Shown in pieces: positions 42,466-51,121 of a stretch of 64,000 bases of DNA. Every line of letters starts with the position of its first letter. Positions within the stretch are counted from its first letter, which is position 1. A program made the position numbers and the translations under genes. The stretch spans positions 7,589 to 71,588 of the forward strand of contig JBFWRI010000006.1 in the NCBI GenBank assembly GCA_050248995.1, in the 5' to 3' direction. The notes under the pieces were generated by a model, which had not been told where the DNA came from, searched no databases, and worked only from the letters and a program-made list of their open reading frames with translations. Source of the DNA: JBFWRI01 sp050248995 (lineage in GTDB: Bacteria > Pseudomonadota > Alphaproteobacteria > JAIXQD01).

Positions 42466-42813
42466 CTAGCGCTGGCCCTTGGCTATGCGACGTAATTCAC
42501 AGGTTTGCTGGCGGCGGCTTTGGCGGCGCTCGATATCCGTCGGCATGAAAATCGGGAATGAATTGCGGCTGAACGACAGCAGCGCCGCCGCACCTACATG
42601 TGACAAAAGGCTGCGTGAGGTGCGTATGTCTTCGCGGGGCCGCGGCAATGTAAAAACGCCTTCAATGTCCTGCACAACCTCGATAACGACAGAGCCTTCA
42701 TCAGCTTCGCCCACTTCAATAATATCGATACGATAAGGCAGTAGCCTATCAATGGCTTCGGCCAGCGTATTCACGCCAACCAGCACGGCAATTTCGCCTT
42801 TATTGTCCGACAT
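42466..42813 (-). CDS. Unrecognised protein between scpB and tatA
   Basis: The 115-residue protein starts on the last base of the scpB stop and ends 63 bases before tatA. It has an alpha/beta first half (IAVLVGVNTLAEAIDRLLPYRIDIIEVGEADEGSVVIEVVQDIEG) and a basic arginine-rich tail (RRQSRRQQTCELRRIAKGQR). No family is recognised and no membrane segment is visible. The coupling to scpB and the conserved strand make it part of the scpA-scpB-tat operon. Confidence 0.6.
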   Translation of the reverse strand: MSDNKGEIAVLVGVNTLAEAIDRLLPYRIDIIEVGEADEGSVVIEVVQDIEGVFTLPRPREDIRTSRSLLSHVGAAALLSFSRNSFPIFMPTDIERRQSRRQQTCELRRIAKGQR

Positions 42814-43664
42814 TACTCAGCTGCGTAACGGCCGGTGGTTTCATCACCGTCGTCTTCGTCGGTGGCGTCATCATCTTCGTCTTCATCGTCGAAGTCGTCG
42901 TCATCTTCATCAACGATATCATCATCGCTGTCATCATCTGAATCATCTTCGTCTGATGCTTCAGTTTCGTCAGCGTCTTCATCATCGAATTCACGGTCTT
43001 CGATGGTATCGTCCTGCTCATCGCCGGCCGGCAGGAAGTCGTTACCTTCTTCGCCGTATTCAGCGTCTTCCAGCGCTTCGAATTCGCCTTCAGCCGGAAC
43101 TGTTGCCAGTACGGGTTTCGCATCCAGCAGGCCGGCGGCCTTCAGTTCTTCAATGCCCGGCAGGTCGCGCAGCGACGACAGACCGAAGTGCTCCAGGAAT
43201 TCCGGCGTTGTCAGCCATGTGACCGGACGGCCCGGCGTTTCGCGGCGCTTACCGGGGCGCACCCAGCCCGCTTCCATCAGGATATCCAGCGTACCGCGCG
43301 AAACCTGCACGCCGCGAATGGCTTCGATTTCAGCACGCGTGACCGGCTGGTGATAGGCAATGATCGCCAGCGTTTCCGTGGCGGCGCGCGGCGGCTTCTT
43401 ATTTTCCGGCGGCGCTTCGCCCTTCAGCAGCGCGGCGACATCGGTTGATGTGCGGAAGGCGTAACCACCGGCAACAGATACCAACTGCAGGCCTTTGCCT
43501 TCGTATGACTGCTGCAATTCGGCAATCAGCATCGGCAGGTCTACATCCTTACCCAGCTTCTCTTCCAGCTTGGCCAGTGTTACCGGCTGTTCGGCAGCAA
43601 AGATCAGCGCTTCGGCGATGCGAAGGCAGGTGGCGTGATCAAAGGTTTGCGTTTCGTTAGACAT
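42813..43664 (-). CDS. scpB: Chromosome segregation protein ScpB with a very acidic tail
   Basis: ScpB is the winged-helix kite subunit of SMC-ScpAB. Residues 1-185 match the family: LRIAEALIFAAEQPVTLAKLEEKLG, ETLAIIAYHQPVTRAEIEAIRGV and the second winged helix to TTPEFLEHFGLSSLRDLPGIEEL. From about 193 to 283 the protein is almost only D, E, S and T (EDEDDDATDEDDGDETTG at the end). Such a long acidic tail is unusual for ScpB. scpA is not directly next to it; two small genes (43678, 44117) separate them. Confidence 0.93.
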   Translation of the reverse strand: MSNETQTFDHATCLRIAEALIFAAEQPVTLAKLEEKLGKDVDLPMLIAELQQSYEGKGLQLVSVAGGYAFRTSTDVAALLKGEAPPENKKPPRAATETLAIIAYHQPVTRAEIEAIRGVQVSRGTLDILMEAGWVRPGKRRETPGRPVTWLTTPEFLEHFGLSSLRDLPGIEELKAAGLLDAKPVLATVPAEGEFEALEDAEYGEEGNDFLPAGDEQDDTIEDREFDDEDADETEASDEDDSDDDSDDDIVDEDDDDFDDEDEDDDATDEDDGDETTGRYAAE

Positions 43665-43677
43665 CTTGCTTCCTCAA

Positions 43678-44100
43678 TTACGATGGCCGGATTTCAATTT
43701 TTGCTCTTTGCAGAAACTCGGGCGAAGCATCAATCGGCTTGAATGCCGCTTCGCCCATATGCTGTTTCGACAGCTCAAATGCCGCTTGCAAATCTTCCAA
43801 AGAACGGCTGGCCAGCACAATCGCTGTTGGATAATCGGCACCCTCACCGTCATCAATAAAACGTGACACAACAATCCCGTTCGCGCTGTACAGGACGCTG
43901 TTTTCGATCGGCTTGAGCTTGCTTGCGCCGTATGAAGCGTAACCAGCACTACCGGCCAGCACCAGCGAAGCACGTGGGCAGCGCTCGAAAATGCTTTCGC
44001 TTAACGCATTGTGAACAGATACCTGCTGCCTTTCCAATTCGCTCCAGTTCTGCGCCCCTGTGGCGCACGAAACATAATAAACACCGTTACCCATTCCCAT
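43678..44100 (-). CDS. Unrecognised protein between scpA and scpB (second of two)
   Basis: The 140-residue protein is soluble with mixed alpha/beta character and two cysteines (VSCATGAQ, FERCPRA). ENSVLYSANGIVVSRF and YPTAIVLASRSLEDLQAAF suggest strand-helix units. The protein upstream (44117) has a similar IVLAARST segment, so the two may be remote relatives. I recognise no family. Tight packing, same strand and position inside the scpA-scpB pair show that both belong to that operon. Confidence 0.55.
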   Translation of the reverse strand: MGMGNGVYYVSCATGAQNWSELERQQVSVHNALSESIFERCPRASLVLAGSAGYASYGASKLKPIENSVLYSANGIVVSRFIDDGEGADYPTAIVLASRSLEDLQAAFELSKQHMGEAAFKPIDASPEFLQRAKIEIRPS

Positions 44101-44116
44101 ATCCGGTCTCCCTTAA

Positions 44117-44488
44117 TTATGCGGCGTTCAGCTTATCCAGAACCGCCGTGTATTGCTGCCGGTATTCCGGCAGGCATGATTTCAAAACCCGTTGTGCTTT
44201 TTCCATAACCTTCGTGCTGCGTGCAGCCAGTACAATCCCGCCCGGCACTTCGACACTATCCCTGAACCCGGCGCGCAGCGGAATCAGCAGCACATCAGCG
44301 CCGATATTCAGCGCAAACAGCTCGTTAAGCTGCGTCGCACGCAGGTCAGCTACTTCACCCATGGTCTTCACCGTCGCCCCCGGCATCTGGCGCCACAAGT
44401 GGGCACCGGCAATACCGTGGTCCAGCCACTGGTCAGGCATTTCCTGCTTAGGCTTATGCGTCACAAAAAGTTGGCTTACAAAACTCAT
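44117..44488 (-). CDS. Unrecognised protein between scpA and scpB (first of two)
   Basis: The 123-residue protein starts by ATGA overlap with scpA, so it is translationally coupled. It has no signal peptide or membrane helix. Hydrophobic strands GADVLLIPLRAGF and GGIVLAARST are followed by a helical C-terminus (QRVLKSCLPEYRQQYTAVLDKL). No enzymatic motif is visible. Function unknown; position inside the SMC-kleisin operon is the only clue. Confidence 0.6.
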   Translation of the reverse strand: MSFVSQLFVTHKPKQEMPDQWLDHGIAGAHLWRQMPGATVKTMGEVADLRATQLNELFALNIGADVLLIPLRAGFRDSVEVPGGIVLAARSTKVMEKAQRVLKSCLPEYRQQYTAVLDKLNAA

Positions 44489-45357
44489 GATGTCGCCTCA
44501 TCCATATCGATGTTCGGGCGGCCTTCCTTCTTGCGCAGGAAGATGTTGCCATAGGTCTTTTCTTGGCGCAGTTCCAGTTGGCCAAGCTTGGCCATTTCCA
44601 GCGTGGCGCAGAAGGCTGAAGCCAGCGCGCTACGGCGCGTGATGTTGTCGGCGTCCTTATCAACAATCACCAGAAACGATTGCAGGTCGCTCCATTCGGG
44701 CATCACGCCAAGCATTGATTCCAAGCGCTTATACGCCTGTTCCATGCTAAACAGGTTCAGCGGCTCGATTTTGTAAACCTGTTGCGCCTGGTTGCGCTTG
44801 ATGGGTTCAGCCATCGAGCTGAGCAATTCATACAGCGTCACTTCCCAGTTGATATTTGTGTTGCTGCGGTTGTTGTTGGCAGCGCGTTCAGCCATACGCG
44901 TGGCTTCGCCCTTCGCCCAGAATTCGTAACCAAGCTGCGGCAGTTTGAACAGGCGTGCGCCGGCTTCCTGCATCGCTTGCAGGCGCTGCAACTGGAACGC
45001 CAGCGCGGCGGCCATCGCGGCCGGATCGGGTTCTTCCTTCGTCGGGCGCGGCAATAACAAGCGTGATTTCAGATAGGCAAGCCATGCGGCCATCACCAGA
45101 TAATCGGCGGCAATCTCAAGTTCGCGCTTTTTCGCATGCTGGATGTAAGTGAGGTACTGGTCGGCGAGCGCCAGTATTGAGATTTGCGCCAAATCGACCT
45201 TCTGTTCACGCGCCAGTTTCAGCAGCAAATCAAGCGGGCCTTCGAAGGCGCCTAAATCGACAACCAGCGAGTCAGCGGCCGCCGGTTCTTCGAACATCGG
45301 CGAATCGATGAAATCTTCTGCCTCATCAAGAGGTTGTTGTGGTTCAGCGTTACCCAT
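44485..45357 (-). CDS. scpA: Segregation and condensation protein ScpA
   Basis: ScpA is the kleisin that bridges SMC heads. The 290-residue protein has an acidic N-terminal extension of about 25 residues and then the family core: LVVDLGAFEGPLDLLLKLAREQKVDLAQISILALADQYL, DYLVMAAWLAYLKSRLLLP, and the C-terminal winged helix with FCATLEMAKLGQLELRQEKTYGNIFLR. It is upstream of the two inserted genes and scpB and downstream of nagZ. Confidence 0.95.
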   Translation of the reverse strand: MGNAEPQQPLDEAEDFIDSPMFEEPAAADSLVVDLGAFEGPLDLLLKLAREQKVDLAQISILALADQYLTYIQHAKKRELEIAADYLVMAAWLAYLKSRLLLPRPTKEEPDPAAMAAALAFQLQRLQAMQEAGARLFKLPQLGYEFWAKGEATRMAERAANNNRSNTNINWEVTLYELLSSMAEPIKRNQAQQVYKIEPLNLFSMEQAYKRLESMLGVMPEWSDLQSFLVIVDKDADNITRRSALASAFCATLEMAKLGQLELRQEKTYGNIFLRKKEGRPNIDMDEATS

Positions 45358-45424
45358 ATATGACCTGTTTTATGCCCGTTCAGGGGGCCAATGTCACGAC
45401 AATTATTAAGCCGTAACAATCAGA

Positions 45425-46516
45425 CTATACGGAAGCTACAAGTGAGTCGCCACTGTTAAAGCTATTCCCCCGGATATGGGGCGCAAGGGCAGCAATCAGC
45501 TCGGTATATGTCATTTGCGGAATATCCACACGGGGGGTCAATTTCAACCATTCCTGTGCCTTAGCCCAGCGCTCGCGGGTATAGTCGCTCAGCGGCGTGG
45601 CTGCCGTCAGCACCTCGGCGGCTATCTGAACATAATCGCCCTTATAGGCCCCGGCCCCGCACAGGGCGATATCATTACCCGCCGCAAGGCACTGTTCGGT
45701 GCGCTCACCAAAGCTGCCCTTCAGCGCTTCCATGGAAAGATCGTCGGCCATCAGCAGGCCGTTGAAGCCAATCTCGCCGCGAATGATATCGCGGATGATC
45801 TTCACCGACATCGTTGCAGCATAATCGGGGTCTAAATCGGAGTACAGCACATGCGCCGTCATCCCCAGCGGCATATCATTCAACGCCTTGAATGCTGCAA
45901 AGTCGCTTTGTGCCAGCTGGACACGGCTTGCCTTTACCACGGGCAGCTCTGTATGGCTGTCAGCGGTTGCCCGGCCATGGCCCGGCATATGCTTGATAAC
46001 CGGCAAAATACCCGCCGACCGCAGTCCTTCGGCATAGGCCCGCCCCAGAACGCTGATGGTATGCGGGTCCTGCGCAAATGCGCGGTCGCCGATCACGCCA
46101 GTGTGGGCATCATCCGACGGCACATCCAGCATCGGTGCGCAGTTCACATTCACGCCGATTGTCCGCAGCTGTTCGCCCATCAGGTGCCCGCCCGCTGCCG
46201 CCAGCTGCTGACCGCGCACCGCGCTTTCGTCGTACGCGCGGCCATAGGTATCGGGCGCAGGGTATTCGGCCCACACGGGCTGGCGTAGCCGCGCCACGCG
46301 CCCGCCTTCCTGGTCGATTAAAATCGGTGTGTCGGCACGGCCGGTAATCTGGCAGATTTCATGCACCAGCAGGCGCAGCTGGTCGGGCGATACGCAATTA
46401 CGCTTGAACAGGATAAACCCGAAGGGCGTTTGCTCGCGGTACAGCGTGCGCTCGGCATCGCTTAAAGCGGTACCGGCAACACCGACAATAGCGGATTTAA
46501 CGGGCGCAGAAGACAT
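45425..46516 (-). CDS. nagZ: Beta-N-acetylhexosaminidase NagZ
   Basis: NagZ (GH3) removes N-acetylglucosamine from muropeptides in the cytoplasm during wall recycling. Key blocks are ILIDQEGGRVARL, NVNCAPMLDV, the catalytic-loop KHMPGHGRATADSHTELP with the general-acid histidine-aspartate pair, and LLMADDLSMEAL with the nucleophile aspartate. Length 363 is usual. It lies upstream of scpA in the conserved alphaproteobacterial order SPOR-nagZ-scpA-scpB-tat, with a small extra gene between it and the SPOR gene. Confidence 0.94.
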   Translation of the reverse strand: MSSAPVKSAIVGVAGTALSDAERTLYREQTPFGFILFKRNCVSPDQLRLLVHEICQITGRADTPILIDQEGGRVARLRQPVWAEYPAPDTYGRAYDESAVRGQQLAAAGGHLMGEQLRTIGVNVNCAPMLDVPSDDAHTGVIGDRAFAQDPHTISVLGRAYAEGLRSAGILPVIKHMPGHGRATADSHTELPVVKASRVQLAQSDFAAFKALNDMPLGMTAHVLYSDLDPDYAATMSVKIIRDIIRGEIGFNGLLMADDLSMEALKGSFGERTEQCLAAGNDIALCGAGAYKGDYVQIAAEVLTAATPLSDYTRERWAKAQEWLKLTPRVDIPQMTYTELIAALAPHIRGNSFNSGDSLVASV

Positions 46517-46553
46517 AATCCATTTGTAAAGGGATTACGCCGTTGTGCAAGCC

Positions 46554-46907
46554 TTAGAGCGTTGCGTTTGCTGACGACTTGCGGAGCTTATCAATACCGA
46601 AAAGCACCGTAATTTTAGGCCGAAACGGCACAAACGGAATGGATGAAGGCGCCCAGCCGTTGTCATCCATCATTTGCTTTGCGCGGGCTGGAGCAACTTC
46701 TTTTAAAGCTGCGTACAATGCTGGCGCTGCACGGCGGCTTTCTCTTAAATCAGGCAAGTACAGATCGCGATAATTCTGGTGATGAAGTGTGCCAGAGTGC
46801 TCTTCGATCAAAATACTTTGTGCATGAAAGAATCTATCGATCATCGTTTTTGTCGCTTTTTCCAGCGTATCGACGTACCCTTCAGGCATAATAATTTCTT
46901 TGCTCAT
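46554..46907 (-). CDS. Unrecognised 117-residue protein between the SPOR gene and nagZ
   Basis: I start at ATG 46905-46907 (MSKEIIMPEGYVDTLEKATK), eight bases after AAGGA; an ATG three codons earlier overlaps that site. The protein is helical with histidines in the middle (EEHSGTLHHQNYRDLYLPDL) and FVPFRPKITVLFGIDKL near the end. No family, signal peptide or membrane segment is visible. It runs in the same direction as the SPOR gene and nagZ. Confidence 0.55.
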   Translation of the reverse strand: MSKEIIMPEGYVDTLEKATKTMIDRFFHAQSILIEEHSGTLHHQNYRDLYLPDLRESRRAAPALYAALKEVAPARAKQMMDDNGWAPSSIPFVPFRPKITVLFGIDKLRKSSANATL

Positions 46908-46953
46908 AACAAACATCCTTCTTAAAAATAACTTCTAAAATATGCCCTTAAAT

Positions 46954-47970
46954 TTACTTCGCGAAGATGCAGGCGCCGCCGGTGGCCTTCACGCTGTTAC
47001 ACACGCGTGTGGCTTCATCCTTGCCCATCGGCTGGCTTTGGATACGCCAGTATGTACCCTTGCCCGGGATATCGGCACGCACCACGGCAAGGTTTACACC
47101 CAGATTGCCGTATTGGCTTTGCAGCTTGCCCAGCGCACGGTCGGCATTTGCCTTGTCAGGCACGCTGGCTAGCTGAACACGGGTGCCGCCAGCAACCGCC
47201 GGGGCAACCTTCTTTGTTTCAACAATTTTGGGCTCGGCCTTCGGCGCAGGTGCAGCCGGCTTGGTGGCAACAACAGGCGGCGGCGCATCAGCCACGGCAG
47301 ACGGCATCGCATCCAGCACCGTGGTTTCGTTCACGGGCGGCGGTACCGCGCCTTCGGTCGGCGCCAGTTTGGCGAACTTCTGTTCAGGAATCACATCAAC
47401 CGTTTGCTGCGGCTTTTCCGATACAACCTTGGTGACAGCGGTCGGGATGTTGGCAGGCTTTTCGGTCGCCAGCGGCATCGGCGGCACAGCGTTCGACGGC
47501 TTCTGTTCGCTGGGTTGCAGCGCCAGTACCATCGGCTGTTCAGCCGGCGGCAGCAGGCGTTCGGTTGCAACCGGCTCACCTTCCGGCGTCAGGCGATTGA
47601 ACACCAGCTTGTCCTGGAATGGGATTTCGATGCCGCCCGGATTGGCCGGCTTAATCTTGTACGCATCAGTGCTGGCTTCAATCACCGGCACTTCACTGGT
47701 GCTGCCGCTTGACAGCGCGAATACGGCCGAGAACGCAATCGCCACAACGCCCAGCGCACCGGCAACCCAATACAAGCGTGTGCGCGGCATCATCTCGTCT
47801 GCCGAATACTGCTGGCGGGTGTAGGTCTGGTTGCCCCAGTACGGGTCAAGCAGCGTGCCCTGAAAATCCTGTACATCATCGCCTGTATCATACGGCTGAT
47901 TCTGCTGCGCCGGGTCATAGCCTTGTTGTTGCGCCAGATTGCGATCGTAATACGGATTTGGTGCGTTCAT
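46954..47970 (-). CDS. SPOR-domain inner-membrane protein
   Basis: The 338-residue protein has a glutamine- and asparagine-rich cytoplasmic N-terminus (residues 1-65), a membrane helix at about 69-88 (YWVAGALGVVAIAFSAVFAL), a proline- and alanine-rich linker and a C-terminal SPOR domain (about 265-338; RVQLASVPDKANADRALGKLQSQYG to GKGTYWRIQSQPMGKDEATRVCNSV). SPOR domains bind denuded septal glycan, so the protein is probably recruited to the divisome. It lies upstream of nagZ as in related genomes, but argS, which usually lies between it and dgt, is absent. Confidence 0.9.
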   Translation of the reverse strand: MNAPNPYYDRNLAQQQGYDPAQQNQPYDTGDDVQDFQGTLLDPYWGNQTYTRQQYSADEMMPRTRLYWVAGALGVVAIAFSAVFALSSGSTSEVPVIEASTDAYKIKPANPGGIEIPFQDKLVFNRLTPEGEPVATERLLPPAEQPMVLALQPSEQKPSNAVPPMPLATEKPANIPTAVTKVVSEKPQQTVDVIPEQKFAKLAPTEGAVPPPVNETTVLDAMPSAVADAPPPVVATKPAAPAPKAEPKIVETKKVAPAVAGGTRVQLASVPDKANADRALGKLQSQYGNLGVNLAVVRADIPGKGTYWRIQSQPMGKDEATRVCNSVKATGGACIFAK

Positions 47971-48080
47971 GGGGTATCGCCCTTCAGGTTAAAATGTCTG
48001 GCCATATTAGTACCGCCGCGCCGGGTGCGTGTGCAAGCAATGAATTACTTACACCCCGTTTTTAAAGGGAATAATAGCCA

Positions 48081-48097
48081 TTAACGAACGGCGTTAA
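48081..48097. promoter_or_regulatory. Palindrome in the SPOR/dgt intergenic region
   Basis: TTAACG (48081-48086) and CGTTAA (48092-48097) are perfect inverted repeats five bases apart. The site is 111 bases upstream of the SPOR gene and just beyond the dgt stop. It could be an operator. Spacing between the TTAA halves is nine, so it does not match the CtrA TTAA-N7-TTAA pattern. Confidence 0.3.
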
Positions 48098-48113
48098 CCT
48101 TGTTTGATTCGAG

Positions 48114-49292
48114 CTAAGCCGCGTAATTCAACACCGTAGTGCCGGTCAGGCGTTTATGGGTGGCAATCACATAATGGTCGGTCATGCCGCCGATGTAATC
48201 GCCGATGGCGCGCTCGATGCCCTCGTCGCGCATGCGGTATTCGGGGGACAGCTGGTCAGTATCCTTCATTAGAGCCGCAAACAGTTCGGTGACTGTGCGT
48301 GTCGCCCCGACGCGCATCTCTTTCAGGCGCGGGTGGCGATACACGTTGTCCAGCATGAACTTCTTCAGTTTCTTGATCTCGTCCCATGTCGCCGGGGCAA
48401 AGTCGCCGACCGTAAACCCGGCATTGCGGATATCATCAGCCGACGACGGCTTTATCTTGGCAAGATTGGCCTTGGTATTGGCGACAGCGTCGGCCACCCA
48501 CAACCCGATCACGTGGCGCACGGCATAACTGACGCGGCCACGTTCATCCTCGCTCCACAGCTTGGCTTCGCCGCCATCCAGCACATCCTTGTAAAACGGC
48601 ATGCTGCGGATTTGCTCGAACGTCAGCAGCCCAGCGCGGAACGCATCATCCACATCGTGTGCGTTATAGGCGATATCGTCCGAAATAGCCGCCAGCTGCG
48701 CTTCCAGCGAAGCGTGGCCGTCAAGGCGCAGGTCCATTTTCTTGTCGAAATCGCGAATGGTCGGCCCGCGTTCGTTCGCGGCGATAGGGCCGTTGTGTTT
48801 TAAAATGCCTTCCAGCGTATCCCAGCACAGGTTCAGGCCCGGCTGGTCATTATACGGGCGCTCGATCACCATCAGCGCACGCAGCGCCTGTTCGTTGTGG
48901 TCAAAACCGCCAACGGCTTTCATGCACTCGTCCAGCGCATCCTCGCCTGTGTGGCCGAACGGCGGGTGGCCGATGTCATGCGCCAGCGCGCAGCATTCGG
49001 CAAGGTCTTCATCCAGCTTCAGGATACGCGCCATCGACCGACTGATCTGCGCCACTTCCATCGAATGCGTCAGGCGGGTGCGGAAGTAATCGCCCTGCCC
49101 GTCGATGAAAACCTGCGTCTTGCCTTTCAGCTTGCGGAAACTGCCCGAATGGATGACGCGGTCACGGTCGCGCTGCGTGGGCGTGCGGTTATCGCCTTCG
49201 TCAATCGGCTGCAAACGTTGCACATCCTTGCGGGGCTGCACCGCATACGGCGCACGAACAAGCTCCAGATTTCCGTATTTAACAGTTGTCAT
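48114..49292 (-). CDS. dgt: dGTP triphosphohydrolase-like HD protein
   Basis: The protein hydrolyses dNTPs to nucleosides and triphosphate. HD-domain ligands are H76 (RLTHSMEVAQISRS), H105/D106 (ALAHDIGHPPFGHTGEDAL) and a later aspartate in ISDDIAYNAHDVDD. RDRDRVIHSGSFRKLKGKTQVF is the family opening. Length 392 fits the shorter type-2 Dgt-like group common in alphaproteobacteria. It overlaps the methyltransferase upstream by four bases. argS, commonly next to dgt, is missing. Confidence 0.93.
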   Translation of the reverse strand: MTTVKYGNLELVRAPYAVQPRKDVQRLQPIDEGDNRTPTQRDRDRVIHSGSFRKLKGKTQVFIDGQGDYFRTRLTHSMEVAQISRSMARILKLDEDLAECCALAHDIGHPPFGHTGEDALDECMKAVGGFDHNEQALRALMVIERPYNDQPGLNLCWDTLEGILKHNGPIAANERGPTIRDFDKKMDLRLDGHASLEAQLAAISDDIAYNAHDVDDAFRAGLLTFEQIRSMPFYKDVLDGGEAKLWSEDERGRVSYAVRHVIGLWVADAVANTKANLAKIKPSSADDIRNAGFTVGDFAPATWDEIKKLKKFMLDNVYRHPRLKEMRVGATRTVTELFAALMKDTDQLSPEYRMRDEGIERAIGDYIGGMTDHYVIATHKRLTGTTVLNYAA

Positions 49293-50005
49293 GGCAATGC
49301 CTTTCCCCCGCGCAGCACGGCTTCCGCCCCGTCTGTATAACTACCGTCTTCCTTGTGTAAAATAAAGTCCGGCAACACGGCCAGTGGCGTTTTTCTGCCC
49401 ATGATACCACGCACAATCAGGCGCTTGGCAGGCTTGGCGCTTGCTGCCCGAATGGGCAGCACTTCGATCGCCCCCATCCCATTCATCAGGCCAAGTGTTT
49501 CCTGCAGCATGGCCGGCGGAATAATCAGCGTCAGCTCGCCTTCCGGCTTCAGCATGCGCCGTGCGGCTTTAAACCACCCGGCCAGCGGTACCGTCAGCGC
49601 GTGCGCCTTGTTGCGCGTTTCGTGCGGCGATGCACTGAAATCAGCATCATCGTAAAACGGCGGGTTGAAGAAAACATGGTCGTATTCCTGCGGGTCGAAT
49701 GTCAGCGCTGTTTCAACGTCGCCCTCAATAATTCCAAATGGTGCCGCGTTGGCATCCATATTGGCCTCGGCCAGATTCCGCAGTGTCGCATCAGGTTCAA
49801 GGCCGATTCCGCTCAGGCCCATCACGCGCGCATTCAGGCACAGCAGCGCCGCGCCAGTGCCGCACCCCAGCTCCGCGACGCGCTGGTACTTATCGGCCCG
49901 TACGGCAGCGGCCAGCAATACCGGGTCAACAGCTACACGATAACCTTCCGCCGGCTGCCGCAGCTGGATCCGCCCGCCCAAAAGCTTATCTGTAGTTGTT
50001 TCCAT
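49289..50005 (-). CDS. TrmN6-like tRNA/rRNA adenine methyltransferase
   Basis: The 238-residue protein is an S-adenosylmethionine-dependent methyltransferase: VAELGCGTGAALLCLNARV (motif I), IEGDVETALTF and FNPPFYDD (the NPPY-type motif for amino-nitrogen methylation). YRVAVDPVLLAAAVRADKYQ precedes motif I, as in the TrmN6/YfiC group that modifies A37 of tRNA-Val. The target here is by family resemblance. It overlaps dgt by four bases. Its start lies opposite the 5' leader of the divergent polyprenyl synthase. Confidence 0.87.
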   Translation of the reverse strand: METTTDKLLGGRIQLRQPAEGYRVAVDPVLLAAAVRADKYQRVAELGCGTGAALLCLNARVMGLSGIGLEPDATLRNLAEANMDANAAPFGIIEGDVETALTFDPQEYDHVFFNPPFYDDADFSASPHETRNKAHALTVPLAGWFKAARRMLKPEGELTLIIPPAMLQETLGLMNGMGAIEVLPIRAASAKPAKRLIVRGIMGRKTPLAVLPDFILHKEDGSYTDGAEAVLRGGKALP

Positions 50006-50049
50006 ATATGGCTGACATTAGGCACAGAAAGGGCTATATACAAGCCGTT

Positions 50050-51072
50050 ATGCCAACCGTTGTTCCTTTTGAAGCCGCAAAACGCCCCGATCCCGAAGCG
50101 GCCCTGACCGCACTGGTCAACCTGGTGGCCGACGACCTGCAGGCCGTCAACCAACTAATCATCGAGCGCCTGCATAGCCCGGTGACGTTAATCCCCGAGG
50201 TGGCGAAGTATCTTGTCGGCGCCGGCGGCAAGCGCCTGCGCCCGGTCCTCACTCTTGCCGCTGCCAAGCTGTGCGGCAACTGTGATCACCGCGCCCACCA
50301 ACTGGCTGCCTCGGTCGAATTCATCCATACCGCCACGTTGCTGCACGATGATGTTGTCGATGAATCCGACATGCGGCGGGGCAACCCCAGCGCCAATACC
50401 GTGTTTGGCAACCAGGCCAGCGTGCTGGTCGGCGACTTCCTGTTCAGCCGGGCATTCCAGCTGATGGTGGAAGATGGCTCGCTGGAAACACTCGGCATCC
50501 TGTCGAACGCCAGCGCCACCATTGCCGAAGGCGAAGTGCTGCAGCTGATGACCAGCAACGACGCCAGCACATCCGAACAAGCCTATTATGACGTCATCCG
50601 CTGCAAAACCGCCGAACTGTTTGCCGCCGCCTGCCAAGTGGGTGCCGTTGTTGCCGGCGCACACCCGTCGAAGGTCGAAGCGTTGCGCAGTTACGGCCAC
50701 AACCTTGGCATCGCCTTCCAGATTGTCGATGACGTGCTGGATTACTCGGCGCATCAGGCCAAACTGGGCAAAATCGTGGGCGACGACTTCCGCGAAGGCA
50801 AGCTGACCCTGCCCGTTATTCTGGCCATTGCCCGCGGTGACGAAACCGAGCGCGCCTTCTGGCACCGTACGCTGGATGACCACCAGCAGACCGATGCCGA
50901 TTTCGCGCAGGCGCAGACCTATCTGCAAAAGCACCATACCCTGAGCGACAGCATAGCGCGCGCCAAGCACTATGCCGCCATCGCCCGCGACGCACTGGGT
51001 ATCCTGCCCGCGACGCCGCTGCGCACAGCGCTGCAGGATGTCGTTGATTTCGTGGTAAACCGCGAATACTAA
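50050..51072 (+). CDS. ispB: Long-chain polyprenyl diphosphate synthase
   Basis: The protein extends allylic prenyl chains, probably for the quinone side chain. Motifs are GGKRLRPVLTLAAAKLC, the first aspartate-rich motif LLHDDVVDESDMRRG, CKTAELFAAAC and the second aspartate-rich motif QIVDDVLDYSA followed by GKIVGDDFREGKLTLP. I start at 50050 (MPTVVPFEAAKRPDPEAAL); an in-frame ATG at 49996 overlaps the divergent methyltransferase start and adds 18 residues without a ribosome-binding site. Length 340 is as expected for octaprenyl or decaprenyl synthases. The chain length cannot be read reliably. Confidence 0.92.
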   Translation: MPTVVPFEAAKRPDPEAALTALVNLVADDLQAVNQLIIERLHSPVTLIPEVAKYLVGAGGKRLRPVLTLAAAKLCGNCDHRAHQLAASVEFIHTATLLHDDVVDESDMRRGNPSANTVFGNQASVLVGDFLFSRAFQLMVEDGSLETLGILSNASATIAEGEVLQLMTSNDASTSEQAYYDVIRCKTAELFAAACQVGAVVAGAHPSKVEALRSYGHNLGIAFQIVDDVLDYSAHQAKLGKIVGDDFREGKLTLPVILAIARGDETERAFWHRTLDDHQQTDADFAQAQTYLQKHHTLSDSIARAKHYAAIARDALGILPATPLRTALQDVVDFVVNREY

Positions 51073-51121
51073 GCGGCCATTTCCCGGTATTAGTTTCGCG
51101 CCATGCCACTATAGTCGCGCC

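Noticed and set aside
42800..43123. A lysine-, methionine- and threonine-rich frame inside scpB
   Set aside because: It arises from the low-complexity GAT/GAA codons of the acidic scpB tail read in another frame.
48081..48097. CtrA site
   Set aside because: The spacing between TTAA halves is nine bases, not seven. I retained it only as a generic palindrome.
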